64,000 bases of DNA from an uncultured Clostridia bacterium (GTDB taxonomy: Bacteria; Bacillota; Clostridia; Oscillospirales; Ruminococcaceae). Position numbers and translations under genes: made by a program. How positions within the stretch are numbered: position 1 is the first letter of the stretch; each line of letters opens with the position of its first letter. The notes under the pieces were generated by a model. It made no database searches. It saw only the letters and a program-made list of their open reading frames with translations, and was not told where the DNA came from. Shown one piece after another: positions 10,090 through 19,453 of this stretch. The stretch covers positions 1 through 64,000 of the forward strand of contig CANPWL010000007.1 of NCBI GenBank assembly GCA_947584375.1, read 5' to 3'.

Positions 10090-11025
10090 ATGATTTTGGA
10101 TATTACGAAAAGTAAAGAAGTATTAAAGAAAAAAACTGTGGTTTCTATGGGGATATTCGATGGAGTACATAGAGGACATCAGGTCGTAATAAATACTGCC
10201 TGCAAATTCAAAGATACAGGTTTTGATTTTGTATTATTTACATTTAAAACTAATACTGTTACCACAAAAGGGAAAAATGGAAATATAGAAATGCTCTTAT
10301 CAGATGATTTGAAAAAAGAGCATTTTGACAAAATGGGAGTAGATTATATATATTCACCTGCGTTTTATGAGATAAAGAATATGACTGCCGGACAGTTTGT
10401 TGAGCAGATTTTGCATAAAAAATTAAATGCTGAGGTCGTTGTCTGCGGAGAGGATTTTCGCTTCGGCAGGAATGCGGAAGGCAACGCTGAAAAATTAAAG
10501 TTGCTGTGCAGCAGGTTTAATATCAGAACAATTATAGTAGAACAAGCACAGTTTGAAGGCAGAAAAATAAGCTCTTCAGATATAAGAGAGTGTATAAGAA
10601 AAGGTGAAATCAACAGAGCAAATCAAATGCTCGGATATAATTATTATTACAAACTCCCTGTTCTTCACGGGAATGAAATAGGAAGAACTTTGGATTTTCC
10701 GACTATAAATCAGGAAATTTCAAATGGGAATATATTGCCGAGGTTTGGTGTTTATATTACCCGAACAATGATAGGTGATAAATGGCGGAAAAGCATTTCT
10801 AATATAGGTGTAAAGCCGACTGTTGAAGTCAGAAAGATGCCGTTGATTGAGACCAATATTCTTGATTTTAAGTGCAATATATACGGACAGGTTGTAAAGG
10901 TTGAACTTTTGGAGTTTTTAAGATCCGAACGAAAATTTGAAAGTATTGACGAGTTAAAAAGACAGGTTAAGTCAGATATAAATAAAACAAAAGAATATTT
11001 TAAACGCATGGAGGATTTAAAATGA
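10090..11025 (+). CDS. ribF: Bifunctional riboflavin kinase/FAD synthetase
   Basis: 311 residues. The N-terminal FAD synthetase domain has the nucleotidyltransferase motif [11 protein letters not shown] and a [14 protein letters not shown] region; the C-terminal riboflavin kinase domain has [10 protein letters not shown] and PRFGVYI. It converts riboflavin to FMN and FAD. I chose ATG 10090 because family proteins start near here and AAAGGG precedes it; an in-frame TTG at 10042 has no supporting site. Confidence 0.92.
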   Translation: MILDITKSKEVLKKKTVVSMGIFDGVHRGHQVVINTACKFKDTGFDFVLFTFKTNTVTTKGKNGNIEMLLSDDLKKEHFDKMGVDYIYSPAFYEIKNMTAGQFVEQILHKKLNAEVVVCGEDFRFGRNAEGNAEKLKLLCSRFNIRTIIVEQAQFEGRKISSSDIRECIRKGEINRANQMLGYNYYYKLPVLHGNEIGRTLDFPTINQEISNGNILPRFGVYITRTMIGDKWRKSISNIGVKPTVEVRKMPLIETNILDFKCNIYGQVVKVELLEFLRSERKFESIDELKRQVKSDINKTKEYFKRMEDLK

Positions 11026-12479
11026 GTAAGGTAAGAACAAGATTTGCACCAAGTCCTACGGGATATATGCATATAGGGAATTTAAGAACAGCACTGTTTA
11101 CTTATATTATCGCAAAGAAAAACGGCGGAGATTTTATTCTTCGCATTGAGGATACCGACAGAGAAAGGCTTGTTGATGGTGCTACTGACGTTATTTATAG
11201 TACTCTAAAAGAGTGCGGACTGAACTGGGACGAGGGTCCTGACGTAGGAGGAGAGTATGGTCCGTATATACAGTCTGAGAGAATGGGAATGTATAAGGAC
11301 TATGCAATTGAGCTTATCAAAAAAGGCGAGGCTTATTACTGCTTCTGTGATAAGGCGCGTTTGGATGAGCTTAAAGCGGTTCAGGAAGCGAGCGGCGTTA
11401 TGCCTATGTATGACAGGCATTGCAGAAATTTAAGTGAAGAAGAGGTTAAAGAAAAGCTTGAAGCCGGGATACCTTATGTAATCAGGCAAAAGATACCCAC
11501 AAATGGCGAAACAACATTCCACGACGAGCTTTACGGTGACATAACAACTCCTAATTCAACGCTTGACGATCAGATACTTCTTAAAAGCGACGGTTACCCG
11601 ACATATAACTTTGCAAATGTTGTAGACGATCACCTTATGGGAATTACTCACATAGTAAGAGGAAACGAGTATCTTTCATCAACACCTAAGTATAATCTTC
11701 TTTATGAAGCGTTCGGTTGGGATGTTCCTAAGTATATTCATGTTGAGCATATTATGAAGGACAAGCAGCATAAGCTTGCAAAGCGTGACGGAGATGCGTC
11801 ATATCAGGATTTGATTAAGCAGGGCTATCTTACAGAGGCAATACTCAACTATATTGCATTGCTTGGCTGGGCTCCTAAAGGTGAAAGAGAAATTTTTACT
11901 CTCCCCGAATTAATTGAGGAGTTTGACATATCGGGACTTTCAAAATCTCCCGCTATATTTGACTCAATGAAACTAAAGGCAATAAACGGCGAATACATCA
12001 GAAAAATGCCTATTGATGAGTTTGAAAGTCACGCAATGCCTTATTTAAAACAGGCTATTAAGCGGAAGGATATTAACCTCAGACAGGTTGCAGAGCTCCT
12101 TCAGCCGAGAACGGAGCTTTTTACCGATATTCCGGAGCAGATTGATTTCATTGACAAAATGCCCGATTATGACAATGCTTTGTACTGTCATAAAAAGATG
12201 AAAACAAATGAGGAAAATTCTCTTGTTTCTTTGAAAGAGGTATTGCCTATTTTAGAGAACATAGACGAGAATAGTTGGAATCAGGATACAATATACAACA
12301 AGATTGTAGAGCTTGTAAAGAAAATGGAAGTAAAGAACGGAGTGGTTTTTTGGCCGCTGAGAGTTGCTGTTTCTGGAAAAGCATTTACACCCGGCGGAGG
12401 AGTAGAGCTTTGCGTGATTTTGGGCAAAGAGGAGTCTATCAGAAGAATTAGATCGGCAATTGAAAAGCTGTCACAATGA
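11022..12479 (+). CDS. gltX: Glutamyl-tRNA synthetase
   Basis: 485 residues, class I synthetase with the HIGH-like motif [19 protein letters not shown] at the N-terminus and the KMSKS-like motif [11 protein letters not shown]. The start overlaps the ribF stop by 4 bases (ATGA), so the two are translationally coupled. In organisms lacking GlnRS the enzyme may also charge tRNA-Gln; that cannot be decided here. Confidence 0.95.
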   Translation: MSKVRTRFAPSPTGYMHIGNLRTALFTYIIAKKNGGDFILRIEDTDRERLVDGATDVIYSTLKECGLNWDEGPDVGGEYGPYIQSERMGMYKDYAIELIKKGEAYYCFCDKARLDELKAVQEASGVMPMYDRHCRNLSEEEVKEKLEAGIPYVIRQKIPTNGETTFHDELYGDITTPNSTLDDQILLKSDGYPTYNFANVVDDHLMGITHIVRGNEYLSSTPKYNLLYEAFGWDVPKYIHVEHIMKDKQHKLAKRDGDASYQDLIKQGYLTEAILNYIALLGWAPKGEREIFTLPELIEEFDISGLSKSPAIFDSMKLKAINGEYIRKMPIDEFESHAMPYLKQAIKRKDINLRQVAELLQPRTELFTDIPEQIDFIDKMPDYDNALYCHKKMKTNEENSLVSLKEVLPILENIDENSWNQDTIYNKIVELVKKMEVKNGVVFWPLRVAVSGKAFTPGGGVELCVILGKEESIRRIRSAIEKLSQ

Positions 12480-12559
12480 TTTTTCATATAACTATCACAA
12501 TAAGCTGTTAAAATACAGATGGTTTTAATACGATACTATCGTGAGGAGGCAAGCCCTAT

Positions 12560-13528
12560 ATGATTGAGGTTAAAAATCTTTCAAAGCATTTTGGAGATAA
12601 AAAAGCTGTTGACGGTATTTCTTTCACTGCCGAGGACGGCGAAATACTCGGATTTTTAGGACCGAACGGTGCAGGAAAATCCACAACGATGAATATTCTG
12701 ACAGGATATATTTCATCAACGGACGGAGTTGCACTGATTGACGGCATTGATATTCTGGAAAACCCTATAAAAGCAAAGCAGAAGATAGGTTATCTTCCTG
12801 AGCAGCCGCCGCTTTATATGGATATGACGGTAAAAGAATACCTTTCGTTCGTATATGATTTGAAAAAGTGCAGGCTGCCGAGGAATACGCATCTTAAAGA
12901 CATTTGTAATCTTGTAAAAATAGAGAATGTTTATAACAGAGTTATAAAGAACCTTTCAAAGGGATACAAGCAGAGAGTCGGTCTTGCACAGGCACTTGTA
13001 GGAAACCCTAACGTACTTATTTTAGACGAGCCTACCGTTGGTCTTGATCCTAATCAGATCATTGAAATAAGAACGCTTATAAAAAGATTGGGTAAAAATC
13101 ATACGGTTATATTATCTTCACATATTTTATCAGAGGTTCAGGCTGTGTGCGATAAGATAGTTGTAATAAATCAGGGGAAAATCGTTGCAGACGATACCGA
13201 GGAAAACCTTTCAAAGAATCTTGTGAACAATAATAAAATATCGGTTAAGATCGACGGTCCTGCCGACGAGGTTAAAAAGGTTGTAAGTTCAATTGCAGGA
13301 GTTAAAACCGTTGATATGACTTCTAAGGAAACTGATGAATTCTGTAAATTTTCAATTGAGTCGGAGGAAGGAATTGACATACGGCGTGAGTTGTTTAAAA
13401 GAGTTTCAGAAAGAAGCTGGTATATTATGGAGCTAAAGACTTCGGATATGTCGCTTGAAGATATATTCTTAAGACTTACAGTCGGCGAAAGTATTTCCGC
13501 AGTTAAGCGTAATGGAGGTAATGAATAA
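12560..13528 (+). CDS. Gld-like ABC exporter, ATP-binding subunit
   Basis: 322 residues. One ABC ATPase domain: Walker A GPNGAGKST (about residues 35-43), signature LSKGYKQRVGLAQAL, Walker B VLILDEPTVGLDP, H-loop SSHIL. The LSKGYKQR signature and C-terminal extension resemble GldA-type ABC-2 transporters. It overlaps the permease start by one base and is the first gene of a four-gene unit (ATPase, permease, GldG-like protein, DUF4340 protein). GldA/F/G were named for gliding in Bacteroidetes, but in Firmicutes the substrate is unknown and nothing here suggests gliding. Confidence 0.85.
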   Translation: MIEVKNLSKHFGDKKAVDGISFTAEDGEILGFLGPNGAGKSTTMNILTGYISSTDGVALIDGIDILENPIKAKQKIGYLPEQPPLYMDMTVKEYLSFVYDLKKCRLPRNTHLKDICNLVKIENVYNRVIKNLSKGYKQRVGLAQALVGNPNVLILDEPTVGLDPNQIIEIRTLIKRLGKNHTVILSSHILSEVQAVCDKIVVINQGKIVADDTEENLSKNLVNNNKISVKIDGPADEVKKVVSSIAGVKTVDMTSKETDEFCKFSIESEEGIDIRRELFKRVSERSWYIMELKTSDMSLEDIFLRLTVGESISAVKRNGGNE

Positions 13529-14268
13529 TGAAAGCAATTTTTAGAAGAGAATTCGTTTCATATTTTACTACTCCGATAGGGTATATTTTTCTTGCAATTT
13601 TCTTTGCACTGGCAGGGATCGATTATTCCGTGACTTCAATAGCTAAGGGCTCCACCGGTTCGTCAGGAGGTTCTCAGGGATATGGAACAGCGGAGTTGGC
13701 ACAGTTTTTTCTGTGGCTGCTGGTTATACTAGTTATTTTAATCCCCATACTTACTATGAGAACATTATCAGAAGACAAAAGACAAAAAACCGATCAGATT
13801 CTTTTGACATCTCCTGTTAATCTGTCGGGAATTGTTTTCGGAAAGTTTCTTGCTTCATTCTTGGTTTACATGATGGGAGTTGCAATAACTCTGGTATTTT
13901 CAGTGGTGGTTTCTGCATTTGCTAAGCCTGACTGGACTACAATATTCGGTAATATTATAGGTCTATTGCTTTTGGGTGCAGCTTGTATTTCCATAGGAAT
14001 TTTTGCGTCCAGTCTTACTGAAAATCAAGTAGTTTCAGCAGTTATAAGTTTAGCGTCAATAGGCTTGATGAGTTTGTTGTCAGTAATATCAAGTTTTATA
14101 CCTATTGAAATTGTACAGACCATTCTAAATAAGCTTTGCTTTTTAGAAAGATATATCGGATTTACGTATGGTCAATTCGATTTATCAAGTGCATTATATT
14201 TTATCAGCGTTGCCATAGCATTCATGTTCTTTACAGTTAGGGTGCTTGAAAAACGCCGTTGGGCTTAA
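13528..14268 (+). CDS. Gld-like ABC-2 permease (GldF-like)
   Basis: 246 residues and about six hydrophobic membrane segments, beginning FRREFVSYFTTPIGYIFLAIFF, a common start for GldF/NosY-type ABC-2 permeases. After the second segment the RTLSEDKRQKTDQILLTSPV loop is the usual cytoplasmic elbow of this family. The ATG overlaps the ATPase stop by one base. It should pair with the upstream ATPase as a homodimer; the substrate is not known. Confidence 0.83.
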   Translation: MKAIFRREFVSYFTTPIGYIFLAIFFALAGIDYSVTSIAKGSTGSSGGSQGYGTAELAQFFLWLLVILVILIPILTMRTLSEDKRQKTDQILLTSPVNLSGIVFGKFLASFLVYMMGVAITLVFSVVVSAFAKPDWTTIFGNIIGLLLLGAACISIGIFASSLTENQVVSAVISLASIGLMSLLSVISSFIPIEIVQTILNKLCFLERYIGFTYGQFDLSSALYFISVAIAFMFFTVRVLEKRRWA

Positions 14269-14282
14269 AGGGGGCAGCGAAG

Positions 14283-15995
14283 ATGAGTAATATAAATGAA
14301 AAGGATTTTAATCAGGAAGAAAAGGTTTTGTCAGAAGCAAGTGAAAACGGTATAGAAACAAAAAAGGAAGATACAACAGATGTTGAACTAAATTCAGCTG
14401 ATATTAATGCGGACGCTGATAATAATGTTTCTGACAAAACAGAGGAAAAAGCAAAGGATAAGGGTAAGCCTGAGGCTTATGTTAAAAAACCAAAGAATTT
14501 CAAAAAGCTAAAACACGGCTCTATGGCAACTGTTTTAACAGTAGTTTTCATAGTGGTGCTGGTGCTTGTAAATGTTGTTGCTACTAGTCTTTTTGAAAGA
14601 TTTCCTCTTAATATTGATATGACGTCTGATGACTCTTATACGATATCTGATGAAGCGAAGGATTACATTAAAAATGTCAAAAAGAAAATCAAGATAACGG
14701 TTTTGTCTGAAGAAAGTGAATTTACTTCAACTTCAAAATATATACGTCAGTCTAATGAGATATTAAAGAATATCGTAAAGAGTAATGGGAATATTGATTT
14801 AAAATATGTAGATCTGTTATCTAATCCGGAGGTAAAATCAGAATATGAGGATGCTTTGTCGGAGTATGACATAATAGTTGAAACAGGTGAAAATCACGAA
14901 AGAACAACAGTGGTACACCCGCAGGATCTAGTTAATTTTTCATCTGATTTTGAAAACTCATTTCAACAAAATATGGGTGCGACCCTTGACGCATTTATTG
15001 AGTATTACGGCGGAATGACCGCTATTCAGAACTACTCAACAGGTATAGAGAGCAATTGTGCAGAGCAGGCGTTTACATCTGCAATTTTAAAAGTCACAGA
15101 TGCAAATCCTATTACGGTCACATTTCTGACAGGAAGAAATGAAATTGCTTCATTATCTTATTTTCAGACTCTGCTGAATGCAAACGGATACACAGTAAAC
15201 AGCGTTGACATAACTACGCAGGATATTCCTAAGGAAACAAATCTTATTGTAATTGGCGCTCCGGGCGTTGATTATACGGCAGATGAGGTTGAAAAGGTAT
15301 CGGCATTTTTAGATAACGGCGGAAAACTGAAGAAGAATCTTCTTTATATCGAAAGTGTACAGCAGCCTGATACGCCGAATATCGATGAGCTTTTAGAAGA
15401 GTATGGTATAAAATTCAGAGATGAGTTTGTTTATGACTCAAACCAAAGCAATGCAAGCAACGGCTATGTATTTATGGAGCAGGCAAACGACAAATTTATG
15501 GATGACATAAGGGATGATTCGCTCAGATTAATTACGAATGTTTATACAAAGCCGATCACTATTGATTACAATGAAAAGAAAATGCTTACCTGTGAGGCGT
15601 ATATTCAAACTTCAGATACAGGTTATACAATGGATGAAAAAAATAAAGAGCTTAGCAGCGGAGTAACTGTTACGGCAGCAGTCGGTTCAAAGGCTGAATT
15701 TGAGAATGATAAAACTAATTACAGCAATCTTATCGCTTTAGGTTCTGAATATTTTGTGTCAGATACGGTTCTTCAGATGTCACAGTATTTGAACAGACAG
15801 TGGATACTTAGCATTGTAAACGGTGTTACGGGAAAATCATCGAGTATTACTATTGAACCGAAGACTGTTGAGGGAGGTTTATTCGATTTAACCAACACAC
15901 AAATCAGGATTCTTGAATGGGTGTTTATAGTTATTATTCCTGTAATTGTACTTGCAATAGGTATCATTATCTGGATAAGGAGAAAGAACAGATAA
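14283..15995 (+). CDS. GldG-like membrane-anchored auxiliary protein of the ABC system
   Basis: 570 residues. The first about 80 residues are acidic and hydrophilic, followed by one transmembrane segment (about 86-108), a large extracytoplasmic region of the ABC_transp_aux/GldG type, including FLTGRNEIASLSYFQTLL and the LIVIGAPGVDYTADEV region, and a final transmembrane segment with a short RRKNR tail. ATG 14283 is preferred because of the strong AAAGGGGG site; an in-frame ATG at 14259 overlaps the permease. In this unit it presumably forms the periplasm-facing partner of the exporter. Confidence 0.8.
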   Translation: MSNINEKDFNQEEKVLSEASENGIETKKEDTTDVELNSADINADADNNVSDKTEEKAKDKGKPEAYVKKPKNFKKLKHGSMATVLTVVFIVVLVLVNVVATSLFERFPLNIDMTSDDSYTISDEAKDYIKNVKKKIKITVLSEESEFTSTSKYIRQSNEILKNIVKSNGNIDLKYVDLLSNPEVKSEYEDALSEYDIIVETGENHERTTVVHPQDLVNFSSDFENSFQQNMGATLDAFIEYYGGMTAIQNYSTGIESNCAEQAFTSAILKVTDANPITVTFLTGRNEIASLSYFQTLLNANGYTVNSVDITTQDIPKETNLIVIGAPGVDYTADEVEKVSAFLDNGGKLKKNLLYIESVQQPDTPNIDELLEEYGIKFRDEFVYDSNQSNASNGYVFMEQANDKFMDDIRDDSLRLITNVYTKPITIDYNEKKMLTCEAYIQTSDTGYTMDEKNKELSSGVTVTAAVGSKAEFENDKTNYSNLIALGSEYFVSDTVLQMSQYLNRQWILSIVNGVTGKSSSITIEPKTVEGGLFDLTNTQIRILEWVFIVIIPVIVLAIGIIIWIRRKNR

Positions 15996-16015
15996 GCATT
16001 AGGAGAGGAATCTAA

Positions 16016-17536
16016 ATGAATTCTAAAGTAAAAAGTATTATTATTTGCATTGTTGTAATTCTTTGTTTGGGAGTTATGCTGTTTGTGCTTAACTTAACAG
16101 GGAAAAAGGATGACAGTTCAAGCGAAAGCTCGTCAAGTCCGGCTGAAAGTGTAAAAACAATTCCGCTGACTGATGATATTGCAAATGATCTTGATAATAC
16201 TTATGTAAAAACTGTTGAAATAAAAAACGAAAACGACAGCTTTACAATCAGTCATGTTAAAGGCAAAACGGATAAATGGGAAATAAAAGCATTAAGCGGA
16301 ATAGAGCAGTCAGACACGGTTTATTCCGGACTGGCGTCAATTATAGCAGATTTTTCTGCAACTGACATTGCGGAGGAAAATGCTGATGATCTTTCCAAGT
16401 TTGGATTGGAAAATGCAAAGACGAAATTCACTGTTACGTTTTCTGATGACAAAAACACAAAGAGAACTTATTTGATAGGTGATATTACACCGAATGAGAA
16501 TGATTACTATGTATGTGAGGAAGGCAAGAGTACGGTTTATACTGTTTCATCAGGTACTCTTTCATACTTCTTCTATAAGAGAGAGGATTTTATAGCACTG
16601 ACTATGCTTGATAAGCCTGTGAGCGATGATGATTATCCGGACTTTATAAAAGAAACTATCAAGGTAAAATCTAATGATTATGATATGGTAATAGTTACTC
16701 CTGAAGAAACATTGGATTATATGCCATCTGCTCAGGTTATGACAGAGCCTGTTTTTGCTTATCTTGACGCAACAAATTCAGCAAGTATAACTCATGGAAT
16801 GTGGGGACTTTCGGCATCTTCTGCAATTAAGGCAAAGCCCGGTAAAAGTGATTTTAAAGAGTATGGTCTTTTAGACCCTATGACAAAGGTCATTCTTGAA
16901 ACAAGTGATGGAACATATACGCTGTCAATAGGAGATCCTATTTATGCAAAGGATTCCAATGGCAAGGAAACTTCAGCTATTGAATCTTATTATACTTATT
17001 TAGACGGTGTAAGCGGTAAGGATGTTATATTTAAAGTTGCTGCTGACAGTCTGCCGTGGGCAGGAGTAGAACCATCGTACTTCATATCAAGTCTTATGAC
17101 ATATAATGCTGCAACTGATTTAAAATCTGTTATTGTTGACGACGGAAAGGAAAAAACTACATTTAAGCTTACATCTAAGGTTAATCCCGAAGCCGAAGCT
17201 GATGAGGATGAACAGCAGACAATGATGCTTAGTTCTGTAAAACTAAACGGCAAGGATCTTAATGTAGAAGTATGGAAGAGCTGGTATCAATATCTTCTTC
17301 AATGTCCCGCATCTGAGGTTTATTTTAAAGAGCCTGAAACAGAGTGCTATCTGACAGTTAGTATTAACAGAATTGACGGCGGCAAGGACGTTTTAAAGTT
17401 CTACAAGGATACAAACAGAAGAACTATTGTAAAGCTTAACGGTAAAACAAGCTATCGTATTGAAAGCGAGTATGTCAGCAAGCTGGTTTCAAATATGAAG
17501 CTTGCAATCGAAGGCAAGGAAATAAATGTCGATTAA
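16016..17536 (+). CDS. DUF4340 membrane-anchored protein of the Gld-like ABC system
   Basis: 506 residues. An N-terminal transmembrane anchor (about 7-27) is followed by a Ser-rich linker and two to three copies of an alpha/beta extracytoplasmic unit typical of DUF4340 (for example KWEIKALSG and DLSKFGLENAKTKFTVTFSD). It starts 20 bases after the GldG-like gene with a GGAGAGG site. DUF4340 proteins are commonly found beside GldG-like proteins; their function is unknown. No terminator is obvious after it. Confidence 0.78.
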   Translation: MNSKVKSIIICIVVILCLGVMLFVLNLTGKKDDSSSESSSSPAESVKTIPLTDDIANDLDNTYVKTVEIKNENDSFTISHVKGKTDKWEIKALSGIEQSDTVYSGLASIIADFSATDIAEENADDLSKFGLENAKTKFTVTFSDDKNTKRTYLIGDITPNENDYYVCEEGKSTVYTVSSGTLSYFFYKREDFIALTMLDKPVSDDDYPDFIKETIKVKSNDYDMVIVTPEETLDYMPSAQVMTEPVFAYLDATNSASITHGMWGLSASSAIKAKPGKSDFKEYGLLDPMTKVILETSDGTYTLSIGDPIYAKDSNGKETSAIESYYTYLDGVSGKDVIFKVAADSLPWAGVEPSYFISSLMTYNAATDLKSVIVDDGKEKTTFKLTSKVNPEAEADEDEQQTMMLSSVKLNGKDLNVEVWKSWYQYLLQCPASEVYFKEPETECYLTVSINRIDGGKDVLKFYKDTNRRTIVKLNGKTSYRIESEYVSKLVSNMKLAIEGKEINVD

Positions 17537-17586
17537 ATTAAAAAGTAACAAGGACTATAAATAAGACAATTTTCATATTTAATTTC

Positions 17587-17595
17587 TGCTATAAT
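17587..17595 (+). promoter_or_regulatory. Extended -10 promoter for the small gene at 17628
   Basis: TGCTATAAT (TGn plus a perfect TATAAT) without a convincing -35 box. Such extended -10 promoters can work without one. The predicted start is about 25 bases before the ribosome site. Confidence 0.5.
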
Positions 17596-17627
17596 TAGTC
17601 TTGAATAACAGAAAGGGAGGGATTAAA

Positions 17628-17918
17628 ATGGCGACTAAGAAATGCGATTTTTTCACATATAAGGGCTTACCGCTTGTGAGAAAGGGAAGAGAGATTTACT
17701 ATGGCAATATGAGTGATGATTATGTTGTTATGATGCAGATACTTTCAACAGAGAAGATAAACGGCTTGGACGTTGCAAATAAGGTAAGGATTTTCAGAAT
17801 GGCAACGGACGAAAGTCTGCCACCTAATCAGAGAATAAACAAGACCGCTGAAAAAACAAGTCTTTATGACGCTCTTGATATAGCAAGCGCATGGTTGTCT
17901 GATTATATAAAAAAATAA
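17628..17918 (+). CDS. Small conserved-looking protein of unknown function
   Basis: 96 residues, not recognised. It is soluble and charged, with no signal peptide or membrane segment. The start is ATG 17628 behind AAGGGAGGG; an in-frame TTG at 17601 would put the ribosome site inside the gene. It has its own extended -10 promoter and a strong terminator just after it, so it is a single-gene transcript. The strong signals support it being real although I cannot name a family. Confidence 0.7.
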   Translation: MATKKCDFFTYKGLPLVRKGREIYYGNMSDDYVVMMQILSTEKINGLDVANKVRIFRMATDESLPPNQRINKTAEKTSLYDALDIASAWLSDYIKK

Positions 17919-17925
17919 TTATAAT

Positions 17926-17956
17926 AAAGGTATTCCTTATTTAGGAGTACCTTTTA
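17926..17956 (+). terminator. Rho-independent terminator after the small gene
   Basis: AAAGGTATTCC pairs with GGAGTACCTTT (11 bp, one wobble) across a 7-base loop, followed by TTTTATCTTT-type T-rich sequence. Confidence 0.8.
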
Positions 17957-18050
17957 TCTTTATAAAAATGCACCTTGATAAAACCTATGGTTTATGATAA
18001 AATAATAATTAAATATTAAGGCTGTGCCTTTAATTAAAGGAGTATGCGAT

Positions 18051-19418
18051 TTGTTATATTCGGATCTTATTTTTATATATGGTTTTCTTCCGATAACTAT
18101 TCTATTATCGTTTTTGGACAGAAGCACAGAGTATAAAAATCTTATACTTGTTTTAACATCGGCAGTGTTCTTTACTTTCGGGAAACCGATGATCATATTG
18201 CTTTTATTTTCTACAATCATATTTGATTATTTGTTCGGACTTGGAGCAGGATACGGAAGAAAATGGTTCAGAACATTAAGTATGTTTTGCTCAATAATAA
18301 TGAATTCTTCTTTGTATATAATTTTTTTCTGGAATTCAATATTTAAAAATCTTGGAGTTGAACAATTAACATTTTCAAAAAAACTTATTCCTTTGTGTAT
18401 TGCCTTTTATTCCATAAGAGGGATTTCATATGTCGGAGATGTTTATAAAAAGCGAATTAAACCTGAGAAAAACATATTCTGCCTGCTTGTTTATATGATA
18501 AGTTATCATTTTATGGTTGTAGGTCCTATTGTGAGATACGGAGATATATCTAAACAAATACGTCGAAGAAGCATAACAGGACAGAATTTGAACGACGGCT
18601 TGAATCGGTTTGTCATTGGTTTAGCTAAAGTAATGATATTGGGACTTGCATTTGAAAAAATAAAAACAGCAGGGTTAAATATGAACGAGCTTACTCCGTT
18701 AGGAGCATGGGTAGGAATGTTGGCATTCATCGGTAACATATATTTTGTTTTTACAGGCTATACCGATATGGCTCTGGCACTCGGAACACTAAACGGTTTT
18801 AAGTATAAAGAAAACTTTTTGCCTCTTCAGTTAAGCGGTTATGTCAGCGGAATTGTAAAGGGCTTTAATAAGCTTTTGACAGAGTTTTTTGAGGATTTTT
18901 TGGTAATACCTTATAAAACTGACAAAGCTAAATACATAGCAGGTGTTTTGCTTTCAGGAATTTTAATTGGATTATGGTATGGGTTCAGCCAGAATTTTTT
19001 GATATTCGGACTTTATTTTGCATTGCTTGTGATAATTGAAAGGCTTTTTTTGAAACGTATTTTAGATAAGCTTCCTAAGATCATAGGATATTGTTATACA
19101 TTACTGGCTGTATTTATAGGTTCTTCTATTGCTTACTTTGCAAAACTTGAAGACTTTTTGCGATGGTTCAAAGCTTTGTTCGGAATAAATACAGATCATC
19201 TTGTGAGCGCTAATATGAAAAACAAAACGCTTGCATACCTGTTTTTGTTAATCATAGGTATTATTCTTATGATTCCTGGAATTAAGAATACTATCAAAAC
19301 TCAGATCAAATCCTACTCTGAAAAGAGTGAAAAGAATTATGCTTTGTGTAGAATTTCACAAACCGCAGGTATATGTCTGCTGCTGATAATGGCAACAGCT
19401 GCAAGCGTTACTGTATAA
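18051..19418 (+). CDS. MBOAT-family membrane protein, probably catalytically inactive
   Basis: 455 residues with about 10-12 membrane segments. The family is shown by YHFMVVGPIVRYGDISKQI, NIYFVFTGYTDMALALG and IGLWYGFSQNFLIFGLYFALL, which match AlgI/DltB-type MBOAT O-acyltransferases. The GLWHG motif that carries the active-site histidine reads GLWYG here (Tyr 310), and the usual WRRWHISL segment is replaced by VKGFNKLLTEFFEDFL. So the fold is kept and the catalytic residues are lost. Start is TTG 18051 with AAAGGAG 8 bases before it. The next gene is a truncated DHHW-like partner. Confidence 0.85.
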   Translation: MLYSDLIFIYGFLPITILLSFLDRSTEYKNLILVLTSAVFFTFGKPMIILLLFSTIIFDYLFGLGAGYGRKWFRTLSMFCSIIMNSSLYIIFFWNSIFKNLGVEQLTFSKKLIPLCIAFYSIRGISYVGDVYKKRIKPEKNIFCLLVYMISYHFMVVGPIVRYGDISKQIRRRSITGQNLNDGLNRFVIGLAKVMILGLAFEKIKTAGLNMNELTPLGAWVGMLAFIGNIYFVFTGYTDMALALGTLNGFKYKENFLPLQLSGYVSGIVKGFNKLLTEFFEDFLVIPYKTDKAKYIAGVLLSGILIGLWYGFSQNFLIFGLYFALLVIIERLFLKRILDKLPKIIGYCYTLLAVFIGSSIAYFAKLEDFLRWFKALFGINTDHLVSANMKNKTLAYLFLLIIGIILMIPGIKNTIKTQIKSYSEKSEKNYALCRISQTAGICLLLIMATAASVTV

Positions 19419-19453
19419 ATAGGAGGAATGCTCTTACAGGGGCATAGATATTG

